DNA of 64,000 nucleotides from the NCBI RefSeq assembly GCF_026274175.1, contig NZ_JAPHNL010000321.1, positions 1-64,000 on the forward strand, written 5' to 3'. A program made the position numbers and the translations under genes. Each line of letters starts with the position of its first letter. Within the stretch, counting starts at the first letter, position 1. The notes beneath the pieces were generated by a model that worked only from the letters and a program-made list of their open reading frames with translations, was not told where the DNA came from and did not search any database. The DNA comes from Streptomyces beihaiensis (GTDB lineage Bacteria; Actinomycetota; Actinomycetes; Streptomycetales; Streptomycetaceae). Positions 25,811 to 39,413 of this stretch are shown one piece after another.

Positions 25811-26941
25811 GTGAAGATCCGGGTGGAACGCGACGTACTCGCGGAGGCAGTGGCCTGGGCGGCGCGCAGCCTCCCGGCACGACCGCCCGCGCCCGTCCTC
25901 GCGGGCCTTCTGCTGAAGGCCGAGGAAGGCGCGCTCAGCCTGTCCAGCTTCGACTACGAGGTCTCGGCGCGCGTCTCGGTGGACGCGGAGGTCGACGAGG
26001 AGGGCACGGTCCTCGTCTCCGGCCGCCTGCTCGCCGACATCTGCCGCGCCCTGCCCAACCGCCCGGTGGAGATCTCCACAGACGGTGTACGGGCGACCGT
26101 GGTCTGCGGCTCCTCGCGGTTCACCCTCCACACGCTGCCTGTGGAGGAGTACCCGGCGCTGCCGCAGATGCCGACCGCCACGGGCACGGTGCCGGGCGAG
26201 GTCTTCGCCGCCGCCGCCTCCCAGGTGGCCATCGCCGCGGGCCGCGACGACACGCTGCCCGTCCTGACCGGTGTGCGCATCGAGATCGAGGGCGACACGG
26301 TCACGCTGGCCTCCACCGACCGCTACCGCTTCGCGGTCCGCGAGTTCCTGTGGAAGCCGGAGGACCCGGAGGCGTCCGCGGTCGCCCTGGTGCCCGCCAA
26401 GACGCTCCTGGACACCGCCAAGGCGCTCACGAGCGGCGACACGGTCACGCTCGCGCTCTCCGGCTCCGGAGCGGGCGAGGGCCTCATCGGCTTCGAGGGC
26501 GCGGGCCGCCGCACCACGACCCGCCTCCTGGAAGGCGACCTGCCGAAGTACCGCACGCTGTTCCCGACGGAGTTCAACTCCGTGGCCGTCATCGAGACCG
26601 CCCCCTTCGTGGAGGCCGTCAAGCGTGTGGCCCTGGTCGCCGAGCGCAACACTCCGGTGCGGCTGAGCTTCGAGCAGGGTGTGCTCATCCTGGAGGCCGG
26701 TTCCAGCGACGACGCGCAGGCTGTGGAGCGGGTGGACGCGCAGCTGGAGGGCGACGACATCTCGATCGCCTTCAACCCGACCTTCCTGCTCGACGGCCTG
26801 AGCGCGATCGACTCCCCGGTGGCGCAGCTGTCGTTCACGACGTCCACCAAGCCCGCGCTGCTCAGCGGCAAGCCGGCGGTCGACGCGGAGGCGGACGAGG
26901 CGTACAAGTACCTGATCATGCCGGTGCGGCTGTCGGGCTGA
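25811..26941 (+). CDS. dnaN: DNA polymerase III beta subunit (sliding clamp)
   Basis: The 376-residue clamp has three repeated clamp folds: the first from KIRVERDVLAEAVAWAARSLP, the second around RDDTLPVLTGVRIEIEGDTVTLASTDRYRFAVRE and the third ending in the YLIMPVRLSG C-terminus that forms the protein-binding cleft. GTG 25811 has AGGAGG nine bases upstream; the longer frame from 25673 reads through the leader. It tethers the replicative polymerase to DNA. Confidence 0.96.
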   Translation: MKIRVERDVLAEAVAWAARSLPARPPAPVLAGLLLKAEEGALSLSSFDYEVSARVSVDAEVDEEGTVLVSGRLLADICRALPNRPVEISTDGVRATVVCGSSRFTLHTLPVEEYPALPQMPTATGTVPGEVFAAAASQVAIAAGRDDTLPVLTGVRIEIEGDTVTLASTDRYRFAVREFLWKPEDPEASAVALVPAKTLLDTAKALTSGDTVTLALSGSGAGEGLIGFEGAGRRTTTRLLEGDLPKYRTLFPTEFNSVAVIETAPFVEAVKRVALVAERNTPVRLSFEQGVLILEAGSSDDAQAVERVDAQLEGDDISIAFNPTFLLDGLSAIDSPVAQLSFTTSTKPALLSGKPAVDAEADEAYKYLIMPVRLSG

Positions 26942-27049
26942 GGCCGCCGTGAGCCGAGGGCGGTGCCAAAAGGCGGTCCCGTCAGGGCCGGGCGTTCGGG
27001 CTTTCGCGTGAGCGGCCATGCCCACAGGCGCGCGCGGACGGCCGGACTC

Positions 27050-27446
27050 AGGGCCTGTCCGGCGGATCTCGCCGGGGCCGCGGGGTCCGGCACGCACGTC
27101 TGCGGCATTGTCGTCGGTTGCCGACTCCCCCGGCCGAACCTAGTGCCCCGACAGGCAACGTTCGCCCCGTCGCGACGCCCGGCACGCCCTCTCGCCGCAC
27201 CGGCCGAAAGCCCAAGTACGTCCAGTACGAGGGCTTCCGGCCGGCACGCCGAGAGCACGCACCGGACGCCGCTCCTTGACGGGCAAACGTTGCCTGCCGG
27301 AGCACTAGCTTCGCCCGGCTCGGCCGGGAGGCACCCCCTTCGCGTCGCCGCCCTCCTCTGCCTTGCGGCCGCACGCACCGGACCCCGCTCAGCAGCACCG
27401 ATCGGCACGGTCGACCGAGTCCGACCCGATCCGCCGGACAGGCCCT
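27050..27446. repeat. 397-bp compound inverted-repeat element (MITE-like)
   Basis: Nineteen-base perfect terminal inverted repeats (27050-27068 and 27428-27446) bound the element. Inside are a second pair (27140-27162 with 27286-27308, 21 of 23 matching) and a central palindromic stem (27200-27244). There is no open frame with protein-like features. The nested layout is that of a miniature inverted-repeat element; similar sequence blocks recur in Streptomyces genomes as far as I recall. No clear target duplication is seen. Confidence 0.6.
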
Positions 27447-27510
27447 AGGCTCGGCGCAGGCACGGGCGCTCGCCCTGCCGCACGCCCCGTCGCAACGTAA
27501 GGAACCACTG

Positions 27511-28386
27511 ATGGAGCTCGGTCTCGTCGGCCTCGGCAAGATGGGCGGCAACATGCGCGAGCGCATCCGCCGCGCAGGCCACACCGTCATCGGCTACGAC
27601 CGCAACCCGGACCTCGCGGACGTCCACAGCCTCAAGGAGCTGGTGGACGGGCTCAAGGGCCCGCGCGTGGTGTGGGTGATGGTGCCGGCCGGAGCCGCGA
27701 CCCAGTCCACCATCGACGAGCTGGGCGACCTCCTCGCACCCGGCGACGTCGTCGTGGACGGCGGGAACTCGCGCTGGACGGACGACGAGAAGCACGCCGC
27801 GGAGCTGACGGCCAAGGGCATCGGTTTCGTCGACTGCGGTGTCTCCGGCGGCGTCTGGGGCCTGGAGAACGGCTACGCGCTGATGTACGGCGGCTCCGCC
27901 GAGGACGTGGCGAAGGTCCAGCCGGTCTTCGACGCCCTCAAGCCAAAGGGCGCGTACGGGGCCGTGCACGCGGGCAAGGTGGGCGCGGGCCACTTCGCGA
28001 AGATGGTCCACAACGGCATCGAGTACGCGATGATGCAGGCCTACGCCGAGGGCTGGGAGCTCCTTGAGGCCGCCGACTCGGTCACCGACGTGCGCGAGGT
28101 GTTCCGCTCCTGGCAGGAGGGCACCGTCATCCGCTCCTGGCTGCTCGACCTCGCCGTCAACGCCCTGGACGACGACGAGCACCTGGACAAGCTGCGCGGC
28201 TACGCGGCCGACTCCGGCGAGGGACGATGGACGGTGGAGGCCGCCATCGACCACGCCGTGCCGCTGCCCGCCATCACGGCGTCCCTGTTCGCGCGCTTCT
28301 CGTCGCGACAGGAGGACTCGCCGCAGATGAAGATGGTCGCGGCGCTGCGCAACCAGTTCGGCGGCCACGCCGTGGCGAAGAAGTGA
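27511..28386 (+). CDS. gnd: 6-phosphogluconate dehydrogenase (decarboxylating), short form
   Basis: The 291-residue NAD(P)-dependent enzyme oxidises 6-phosphogluconate to ribulose-5-phosphate. ELGLVGLGKMGGNMRERIR is the dinucleotide site, VDCGVSGGVWGLENGYALMYGG the substrate loop, and GAGHFAKMVHNGIEYAMMQAYAEG carries the catalytic Lys and Asn. It belongs to the short (about 300-residue) group rather than the 470-residue E. coli type. AAGGA precedes the ATG. Placement between dnaN and recF is characteristic of Streptomyces. Confidence 0.9.
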   Translation: MELGLVGLGKMGGNMRERIRRAGHTVIGYDRNPDLADVHSLKELVDGLKGPRVVWVMVPAGAATQSTIDELGDLLAPGDVVVDGGNSRWTDDEKHAAELTAKGIGFVDCGVSGGVWGLENGYALMYGGSAEDVAKVQPVFDALKPKGAYGAVHAGKVGAGHFAKMVHNGIEYAMMQAYAEGWELLEAADSVTDVREVFRSWQEGTVIRSWLLDLAVNALDDDEHLDKLRGYAADSGEGRWTVEAAIDHAVPLPAITASLFARFSSRQEDSPQMKMVAALRNQFGGHAVAKK

Positions 28387-28417
28387 TCCCCGACCAGGAG
28401 TAGTCCGCGGCCGGGAG

Positions 28418-28437
28418 TCGTCCACAGCTGTGGACAG
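28418..28437. promoter_or_regulatory. Head-to-head pair of DnaA boxes upstream of recF
   Basis: TCGTCCACA (28418-28426, plus) and TGTGGACAG (28429-28437, minus) form a near-perfect palindrome around CCACAGCTGTGG, outside oriC. Confidence 0.5.
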
Positions 28438-28452
28438 TCCTGGTCGGCGGGT

Positions 28453-28488
28453 GTTTCCGCAGTCGTTTCCGTAGTCGTTTCCGCAGTC
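28453..28488 (+). repeat. Three 12-bp direct repeats (iteron-like)
   Basis: GTTTCCGCAGTC, GTTTCCGTAGTC and GTTTCCGCAGTC follow without gaps, 16 bases after the DnaA-box pair and 44 bases before recF. Confidence 0.6.
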
Positions 28489-28532
28489 GTTGTACACAGT
28501 TCGAGAGCTCCGGGGGAGGTCGGCCCACGACC

Positions 28533-29705
28533 ATGCACATCACCCACCTGTCGCTGGCCGACTTCCGCTCGTACTCCCGGGCCGAGGTCGCGCTCGACCC
28601 GGGCGTCACCGCGTTCGTGGGCCCCAACGGACAGGGCAAGACCAATCTCGTCGAGGCCGTCGGCTACCTGGCCCACCTGGGCAGCCACCGGGTCTCGACG
28701 GATGCGCCCCTGGTGCGCATGGGCGCCGAGCGGGCGGTGATCCGGGCCGCGGTCCGGCAGGGCGAGCGGCAGCAGCTGATCGAGCTCGAACTCAACCCAG
28801 GCAAGGCCAATCGCGCCCGTATCAACAGGTCGTCGCAGGTCAAGCCGCGTGATGTGCTCGGCATCGTACGGACCGTCCTGTTCGCCCCCGAGGATCTCGC
28901 CCTGGTCAAGGGGGACCCCGGTGAGCGGCGTCGTTTCCTCGACGAGCTGATCACCGCGCGGGCTCCGCGCATGGCGGGGGTCCGCTCCGACTACGACCGT
29001 GTCCTCAAGCAGCGCAACACCCTGCTGAAGTCGGCGGCCCTGGCCCGCCGCCACGGCGGCCGCTCCATGGACCTGTCGACGCTCGACGTGTGGGACCAGC
29101 ACCTCGCGCGCGCGGGTGCGGAGCTGCTCGCCCAGCGGCTCGACCTGATCGCCGCGCTGCAGCCGCTGGCCGACAAGGCGTACGAGCAGCTGGCGCCCGG
29201 CGGTGGACCGGTCGCCCTGGAGTACAAGCCGTCCTCGCCGGACATCGTCGGGCGCGCGCGCGAGGAGCTCTACGAGCAGCTGCTCGCCGCCATGGAGGGT
29301 GCGCGCAAGCAGGAGATCGAGCGGGGCGTCACCCTGGTCGGCCCGCACCGCGACGACCTGCTCCTCAAGCTGGGCCGACTGCCCGCCAAGGGCTACGCGA
29401 GCCACGGCGAGTCCTGGTCGTACGCGCTGGCGCTGCGCCTGGCCTCGTACGACCTGCTCAGGGCCGAGTCGTACGGGGGTGGCGAAGCCTCGTTCGAGGG
29501 CGGTGGCGGGAGACGGGCGGGCGAGCCGATCCTGGTGCTCGACGACGTCTTCGCCGAGCTGGACGCGCGCCGCAGGGAGCGGCTGGCCGAGCTGGTGGCG
29601 CCCGGCGAGCAGGTCCTGGTGACGGCGGCCGTGGACGACGATGTGCCGGATGTCCTGGCCGGCGCCAGGTACGCGGTCTCGGAGGGGACGGTGGAGCGGC
29701 TGTGA
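28533..29705 (+). CDS. recF: DNA replication and repair protein RecF
   Basis: The 390-residue SMC-like ATPase loads RecA at single-strand gaps. Walker A is [15 protein letters not shown] near residues 29-43, the ABC-type signature region lies around [14 protein letters not shown], and Walker B is [20 protein letters not shown] near 333-352. A glycine-rich insert ([15 protein letters not shown]) precedes Walker B. GGGGGAGG lies upstream of the ATG. The stop overlaps the start of the DUF721 gene. Confidence 0.95.
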   Translation: MHITHLSLADFRSYSRAEVALDPGVTAFVGPNGQGKTNLVEAVGYLAHLGSHRVSTDAPLVRMGAERAVIRAAVRQGERQQLIELELNPGKANRARINRSSQVKPRDVLGIVRTVLFAPEDLALVKGDPGERRRFLDELITARAPRMAGVRSDYDRVLKQRNTLLKSAALARRHGGRSMDLSTLDVWDQHLARAGAELLAQRLDLIAALQPLADKAYEQLAPGGGPVALEYKPSSPDIVGRAREELYEQLLAAMEGARKQEIERGVTLVGPHRDDLLLKLGRLPAKGYASHGESWSYALALRLASYDLLRAESYGGGEASFEGGGGRRAGEPILVLDDVFAELDARRRERLAELVAPGEQVLVTAAVDDDVPDVLAGARYAVSEGTVERL

Positions 29706-30277
29706 GCGCCGACGCGGGCCCGGGTGCCCCGAATCCCGGAGAGCGGCCGCAGGGCCCGGCTCCGGAGCCGTCCGGTGTCGACATGGCGCGGGTCGCCCTG
29801 CGCGCGGCGAAGGAGGCGGCACGCGCGCGGGGTGCCGCGGTGCAGCAGAGGAAGCAGGCGCGCCACGGTGGCGGCCTGCGGTCGGGGGCGCGGGCCGACG
29901 GCCGCGACCCGATGGGCCTGGGCTCGGCGATCAACCGGCTGATCACGGAGCGCGGCTGGGAGGCGCCCGCGGCGGTCGGCGGTGTCATGGGCCGCTGGCC
30001 GCAGATCGTCGGCGAGGACCTCGCCAGGCACTGCGAGCCGCAGCGGTACGACGAGGACGAGCGCGTCCTGGTGGTGCAGTGCGACTCGGCGGCGTGGGCG
30101 ACGCAGCTGCGCATGCTCGCTCCGACGCTGGTCAGGCGGCTCAACGAGGACCTGGGCCACGGCACCGTACGCCGTATCGACATCCGCAATCCGGGGGGCG
30201 GTCCGCGCCGCTACGGCCCCCTGCGGGCCCCCGGCGGCACGGGCCGCGACGGCGGGTACGACGGCCCCTACGGCTGA
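29702..30277 (+). CDS. DUF721 (DciA-like) protein
   Basis: The 191-residue protein begins at a GTG overlapping the recF stop (GTGA). A disordered Ala/Arg/Pro-rich N-terminus (about 75 residues) leads to the DUF721 domain, with [38 protein letters not shown] and [21 protein letters not shown]721 proteins include DciA, the helicase operator in bacteria without DnaC. The recF-DUF721-gyrB order is conserved in actinobacteria. A role in DnaB loading is inferred from the family. Confidence 0.88.
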   Translation: MSADAGPGAPNPGERPQGPAPEPSGVDMARVALRAAKEAARARGAAVQQRKQARHGGGLRSGARADGRDPMGLGSAINRLITERGWEAPAAVGGVMGRWPQIVGEDLARHCEPQRYDEDERVLVVQCDSAAWATQLRMLAPTLVRRLNEDLGHGTVRRIDIRNPGGGPRRYGPLRAPGGTGRDGGYDGPYG

Positions 30278-30333
30278 GCCCGCGGCCATGGTCGCTGTTG
30301 GTTGACGGTCCGAAGCGCTGAGTGCCGCTGTGA

Positions 30334-32625
<2,292 letters not shown>

Positions 32626-32667
32626 GTCGGTCTCAGCTGACCGCAGCAGAAAGGATCTTCACCAGCA

Positions 32668-35304
<2,637 letters not shown>

Positions 35305-35322
35305 CACGAGGAGAGTGTCATC

Positions 35323-36057
35323 GTGGGCAGAGCCACGGGAGCAGGCTCTACCGGGACATCCACCGGTACGAGGACCGACGGGGGCCGCGGCTCCGCCCAC
35401 GACACACAGGACTCCCCGGACGCGCAGGACGCGCCGGGCCCGAAGATCCCGAAGATCCCGCACGAGTCCCAAGGACCCCAGGGGGGAACAGTGACGGACA
35501 CCCGAGGTCCGCAGACACAGCAGTACGAGGCCGGTGGCGGCGCCTTGCCCGGCGAGAGCCAGCAGGCACCGCAGCCGCAACAGGCCCAGCCGTACCACCC
35601 GCCGCAGGCGTACCAGCAGGGCGCCCAGACGCCGACGCCGGGCGGCGCGGTCCGCGTGCCGCGCACCGGGGCGCGCACCACCCCGCGCACCCGCAAGGCG
35701 CGCCTGCGTGTGGCCAAGGCCGACCCGTGGTCGGTGATGAAGGTCAGCTTCCTGCTCTCCATCGCGCTCGGCATCTGCACGATCGTCGCGGCGGCGGTGC
35801 TGTGGATGGTCATGGACGCGATGGGCGTCTTCTCCACGGTCGGCGGCACGATCTCCGAGGCGACGGGGTCCAACGAGTCCAACGGCTTCGACCTGCAGAC
35901 CTTCCTCTCGCTCCCGCACGTCCTGATGTTCACCACGATCATCGCGGTCATCGACGTCGTCCTGGCGACGGCCCTGGCCACGCTCGGCGCGTTCATCTAC
36001 AACCTCTCCGCGGGCTTCGTCGGCGGCGTCGAGCTCACGCTCGCCGAGGACGAGTAG
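35323..36057 (+). CDS. DUF3566 membrane protein
   Basis: The 244-residue protein has a disordered, proline- and glutamine-rich cytoplasmic N-terminus (about 1-135), then two transmembrane helices (VSFLLSIALGICTIVAAAVLWMVM and VLMFTTIIAVIDVVLATALATLGAFIY) separated by an extracellular loop, and ends ELTLAEDE, the DUF3566 signature. GTG 35323 has GAGGAGAG upstream, and the gene lies 18 bases after gyrA. It sits at the end of the gyrase operon in most actinobacteria. Function unknown. Confidence 0.85.
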   Translation: MGRATGAGSTGTSTGTRTDGGRGSAHDTQDSPDAQDAPGPKIPKIPHESQGPQGGTVTDTRGPQTQQYEAGGGALPGESQQAPQPQQAQPYHPPQAYQQGAQTPTPGGAVRVPRTGARTTPRTRKARLRVAKADPWSVMKVSFLLSIALGICTIVAAAVLWMVMDAMGVFSTVGGTISEATGSNESNGFDLQTFLSLPHVLMFTTIIAVIDVVLATALATLGAFIYNLSAGFVGGVELTLAEDE

Positions 36058-36086
36058 CCGTTCCGGGCGGGTCGGCCCTATCGATT

Positions 36087-36115
36087 TTGGGACTGGCCGC
36101 CTGGTGCGCTAATCT
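36087..36115 (+). promoter_or_regulatory. Promoter of tRNA-Ile
   Basis: TTGGGA (36087-36092), a 17-base spacer and TAATCT (36110-36115) form a good vegetative-type promoter 40 bases before the tRNA. Confidence 0.6.
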
Positions 36116-36155
36116 TCAGAGGTCAGCGCGCGGGACACACCCCGCAGAGCGCGGC

Positions 36156-36229
36156 GGGGCTATAGCTCAGTTGGTTAGAGCGCATCCCTGATAAGGATGA
36201 GGCCACAGGTTCAAATCCTGTTAGCCCCA
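36156..36229 (+). tRNA. tRNA-Ile (anticodon GAT)
   Basis: The 74-base cloverleaf has a GGGGCTA / TAGCCCC acceptor stem, the D-loop AGCTCAGTTGGTTAGAGC, an anticodon loop with GAT and the T-loop GGTTCAAATCC. CCA is not encoded. Confidence 0.97.
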
Positions 36230-36235
36230 CAGTTG

Positions 36236-36271
36236 CGAGAAGGTGCTTCCCATGGTGGAAGCACCTTCTCG
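36236..36271 (+). terminator. Hairpin terminator after tRNA-Ile
   Basis: A 15-bp perfect stem (GAGAAGGTGCTTCC core with complement) and a six-base loop start seven bases after the tRNA. Confidence 0.8.
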
Positions 36272-36438
36272 CTGTTTCAGCACCGGGGGGAAGAGGGGCT
36301 GTCCGGTTCGTTGTGGTTCTCCGGGCGTGAGGGTTCCTGTTCCGGCACCTGGTGCACACACCGATGACGGTCACTGCTAGCGTCCTCATCCCCCCACGAT
36401 TGCCCGAAGCGCGGTCTGGAACAGAAGGGGAACGATCT

Positions 36439-39285
36439 TTGAGTCGCAAGCAGCGGAAACATCGCCGCTCACGAATGAAGGTGGGACTGGCCGCAGGCGG
36501 GGTGCTCGCGGTGGTCGCCACCGGGATAGCGGCGGTGGCTGAGGCCAACCCCTCGCCCGACTCGGCCCCGAAGGCCGCGTCGGACACCGCCCTGCAGAGC
36601 GAATTCGCCTCGGCCGCACGGGAGTTCAAGGTCCCGCAGAGCGTGCTGATGGCGGTCGCGTACCAGCAGAGCCGCTGGGACACACACGCCGGCAAGCCGA
36701 GCATGACCGGCAACTACAACGTGATGGGTCTCACGCAGGTCAGCTCCACGCAGGTGCACAAGCCGTCCACGAGCGAGCGCACGCGGGAACTGAACCTGCG
36801 GGGTGAAGAGCATCCGGGTGCGTTCCACCCGTCCAAGCACGTGCTCGCCGAGGTGGGCGCCGTGCAGACCGGTAAGCCCGCGCTGCACACGCTGGACCGT
36901 GCGGCCAAGCTCATCGGCACCGACGCCTCGTCGCTGCGCAGCGACAGGGACCAGAGCGTGCGCGGCGGGGCGGCCCTGCTCGCCGAGTACGAGCGTGCCG
37001 CGACCGGCGGCCTGCCCACCGACCCGGCGCAGTGGTCCGCGGCGGTGGCGCGGTTCAGCCAGTCACCGGACAGCCGCGGTGCGGCGCAGTTCACCGCGCG
37101 GGTCTACGCGCACATGCGGTCCGGCATCAGCCGGGTGACCGCCGACGGCCAGCGGGTCACGCTCCCGCCGCAGCCCGGCCTGAGGCCGCAGGCGACCACG
37201 GCCGCCTACTCGACCACCGGCGGCACGTCCACCGGTACCGCCACCGCCACGGACGCCAGTTACGTCACCGGCACGACGACGAGCACCAGCACCATGACCC
37301 CGGAGTGCCCCTCCGGTCTGACGTGCAACGTCGCCCCGGCCGCGTACCAGCAGACCAGCTCCACGGACAAGACGCAGTACGGCAACTACGACATCGCGAA
37401 CCGCCCCACGGACGGTGACGCGATCAAGTACATCGTCATCCACGACACCGAGAGCAGCTACTCCTCGGCGGTCAGTGAGTTCCAGGACCCCACCGCCGGT
37501 GCGAGCGCTCACTACGTGGTCCGCTCCTCGGACGGCCTGGTCACGCAGATGGTGCCCACCAAGGACGTCGCCTGGCACGCGGGCAACTGGTACACCAACG
37601 AGCACTCCGTGGGCATCGAGCACGAGGGCTTCGCCCTCAAGGGCGGCAGCTGGTACACCGAGTCGGAGTACGAGTCGTCGGCCGCGCTGGTGAAGTACCT
37701 CGCGAACAAGTACGGCGTTCCGCTGGACCGCGAGCACATCATCGGCCACGACGACGTCGAGGGCCCGCTCGACGCGTACGTCTCCGGGATGCACTGGGAC
37801 CCGGGCACGTACTGGGACTGGAACCACTACATGTCCCTGCTCGGCGCGCCGACGAACAGCAACCCGGCCGGGTCGCCGCTCGTCGCCGGTGAGGTGGTGC
37901 GGATCGCGCCGCCGTTCAGCACCTCGTACGAGCCGACGGTCAGCGGACAGTCGGCCCAGCCCGCCAACTTCGTGTACCTGCGTACGTCCCCGTCGAGCAG
38001 CGCCTCGCTGATCTCGAACCCGTACTTCTCCTCCGGTACGACCGTCGCCTCCGACTGGGGCGACAAGGCGGTCGCGGGGCAGGACTTCGTGGTGGCCACG
38101 CAGCAGGGTGACTGGACCGCGATCTGGTACGGCGGCAAGGAGGCGTGGTTCCACAACCCGCACGGCGCGTACACCGTCCCGGTCTCCGACACCTCCGCGT
38201 TCAAGGTGGTCACCGCCCGCGACGGCGTCTCCTCCATCCCGGTCTACGGCCGGGCCTACCCGGAGGCGAGCGCGTACCCGACCGGTCTCACCGCGAAGCC
38301 GGTGACACCGCTCACCAAGTACTCGATCCCCGCGGGTCAGGCGTACGTCGCCATCGCGCCGGAGAAGTCGAGCTACTACCGCTCGACGACGTTCGACGGC
38401 AGCTCCACGTACGACCGTACGGTCATCAGCGGCACCACCACCTACTACCCGATCCGCTTCAACCACCGTCTGGGCTACCTGAGTTCGGCCGACGTGAAGG
38501 TGGTCGCCGCGGTGCCGCCGCCGGCTGCGTCGAAGCGGCAGGACCTCATCGCCCGTGACGCGTCGGGCTACCTGTGGGAGTACCAGGGCACGGGCGGCAC
38601 GGCGTCGTACCCGTTCCTGTCCCGGTACAAGATCGGCCACGGCTGGGGCACCTACACCCTCATGACGGCGATGTCCGTCTTCCACGCCGACGGCACGGGC
38701 GACCTGGTCGCGATCGACGGCTCCGGCTACCTCTGGTACTACCAGGGCAGCGGGAACCCCACGTACCCGCTCAAGAGGCGTGTGAAGGCCGGCCACGGGT
38801 GGACCGGTTACACCATCCTCGGCATGGGCGACCTGACCGGTGACGGCAAGGCCGACCTGCTGGCCCGCGACAAGTACGGGTATCTGTACGTCTACCCGGG
38901 CACCGGCGACCCCACGTCACCGATCGGATCGCGTACCAAGGTGGGCCACGGCTGGACCACCTACACCATGGTCAACAGCGGTGACGTGAACGGTGACGGC
39001 AAGCCCGACCTGCTGGCCCGCGACAAGTACGGGTATCTGTACGTCTACCCGGGCACCGGCAGCCTCACGTCGCCGTTCGGATCGCGCGTCAAGGCGGGTC
39101 ACGGCTGGACCGGCTACACCATGGTCGGCGCCGGTGACCTGAACGGTGACGGCAAGCCGGACCTCGTCGCCCGCGACTCGTCCGGAGAGCTGTACCTCTA
39201 CCCGGGCACCGGCAGCGAGACGGCGCCGTACAGCTCCCGGAAGGCCATCGGCGGGGGTTGGAACATCTACAACAGCCTCCTGTGA
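36439..39285 (+). CDS. Secreted N-acetylmuramoyl-L-alanine amidase with FG-GAP repeats
   Basis: The 948-residue exported cell-wall hydrolase starts with a basic-hydrophobic signal segment (MKVGLAAGGVLAVVATGIAAV) after an SRKQRKHRRSR leader. A helical region (about 45-215) resembles a lytic-transglycosylase-like fold. The Amidase_2/PGRP domain (about 325-480) has YIVIHDTES, the AWHAGN histidine, VGIEHEG and HIIGHDDVEG. An SH3-like region follows, then C-terminal FG-GAP/VCBS repeats of about 51 residues (LLARDKYGYLYVYPGTG, DLNGDGKPDLV). I chose TTG 36439, which has AGAAGGGG upstream; ATG 36475 is the alternative. It likely cuts the peptide from glycan during remodelling. Confidence 0.85.
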   Translation: MSRKQRKHRRSRMKVGLAAGGVLAVVATGIAAVAEANPSPDSAPKAASDTALQSEFASAAREFKVPQSVLMAVAYQQSRWDTHAGKPSMTGNYNVMGLTQVSSTQVHKPSTSERTRELNLRGEEHPGAFHPSKHVLAEVGAVQTGKPALHTLDRAAKLIGTDASSLRSDRDQSVRGGAALLAEYERAATGGLPTDPAQWSAAVARFSQSPDSRGAAQFTARVYAHMRSGISRVTADGQRVTLPPQPGLRPQATTAAYSTTGGTSTGTATATDASYVTGTTTSTSTMTPECPSGLTCNVAPAAYQQTSSTDKTQYGNYDIANRPTDGDAIKYIVIHDTESSYSSAVSEFQDPTAGASAHYVVRSSDGLVTQMVPTKDVAWHAGNWYTNEHSVGIEHEGFALKGGSWYTESEYESSAALVKYLANKYGVPLDREHIIGHDDVEGPLDAYVSGMHWDPGTYWDWNHYMSLLGAPTNSNPAGSPLVAGEVVRIAPPFSTSYEPTVSGQSAQPANFVYLRTSPSSSASLISNPYFSSGTTVASDWGDKAVAGQDFVVATQQGDWTAIWYGGKEAWFHNPHGAYTVPVSDTSAFKVVTARDGVSSIPVYGRAYPEASAYPTGLTAKPVTPLTKYSIPAGQAYVAIAPEKSSYYRSTTFDGSSTYDRTVISGTTTYYPIRFNHRLGYLSSADVKVVAAVPPPAASKRQDLIARDASGYLWEYQGTGGTASYPFLSRYKIGHGWGTYTLMTAMSVFHADGTGDLVAIDGSGYLWYYQGSGNPTYPLKRRVKAGHGWTGYTILGMGDLTGDGKADLLARDKYGYLYVYPGTGDPTSPIGSRTKVGHGWTTYTMVNSGDVNGDGKPDLLARDKYGYLYVYPGTGSLTSPFGSRVKAGHGWTGYTMVGAGDLNGDGKPDLVARDSSGELYLYPGTGSETAPYSSRKAIGGGWNIYNSLL
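38854..39060 (+). repeat. 54-bp identical direct repeats within the amidase gene
   Basis: Bases 38854-38907 and 39007-39060 are identical and spaced by 153 bases (51 codons), matching one FG-GAP unit. This suggests recent unit duplication or gene conversion. Confidence 0.75.
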
Positions 39286-39299
39286 CCTGATGCCCCGCG

Positions 39300-39334
39300 C
39301 CTCCCACCCCCGGCGAACAGCCGAGGGTGGGAGG
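39300..39334 (+). terminator. Hairpin terminator after the amidase gene
   Basis: CCTCCCACCC and GGGTGGGAGG arms around a short GC-rich loop, 15 bases past the stop. Confidence 0.6.
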
Positions 39335-39365
39335 CGAGAGGCGAGAGGCGAGAGGCGAGAGGCGG
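39331..39365 (+). repeat. Five copies of a 7-bp repeat
   Basis: Four exact GAGGCGA units and one GAGGCGG run head to tail directly after the terminator. Confidence 0.8.
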
Positions 39366-39401
39366 AAGGCCGAAGGCGGGGCGGGGGGCCGCGGGGCTGC
39401 C

Positions 39402-39407
39402 TAGACT
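39402..39407 (+). promoter_or_regulatory. -10 element giving a leaderless transcript
   Basis: TAGACT ends six bases before the ATG of the next gene, and no ribosome site is present. Transcription would start at or next to the initiation codon. Confidence 0.5.
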
Positions 39408-39413
39408 CGCGCC

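Noticed and set aside
36272-36438. Riboswitch upstream of the secreted amidase
   Set aside because: Some actinobacterial cell-wall hydrolases have c-di-AMP riboswitches, but this leader is too short and shows no matching conserved blocks.
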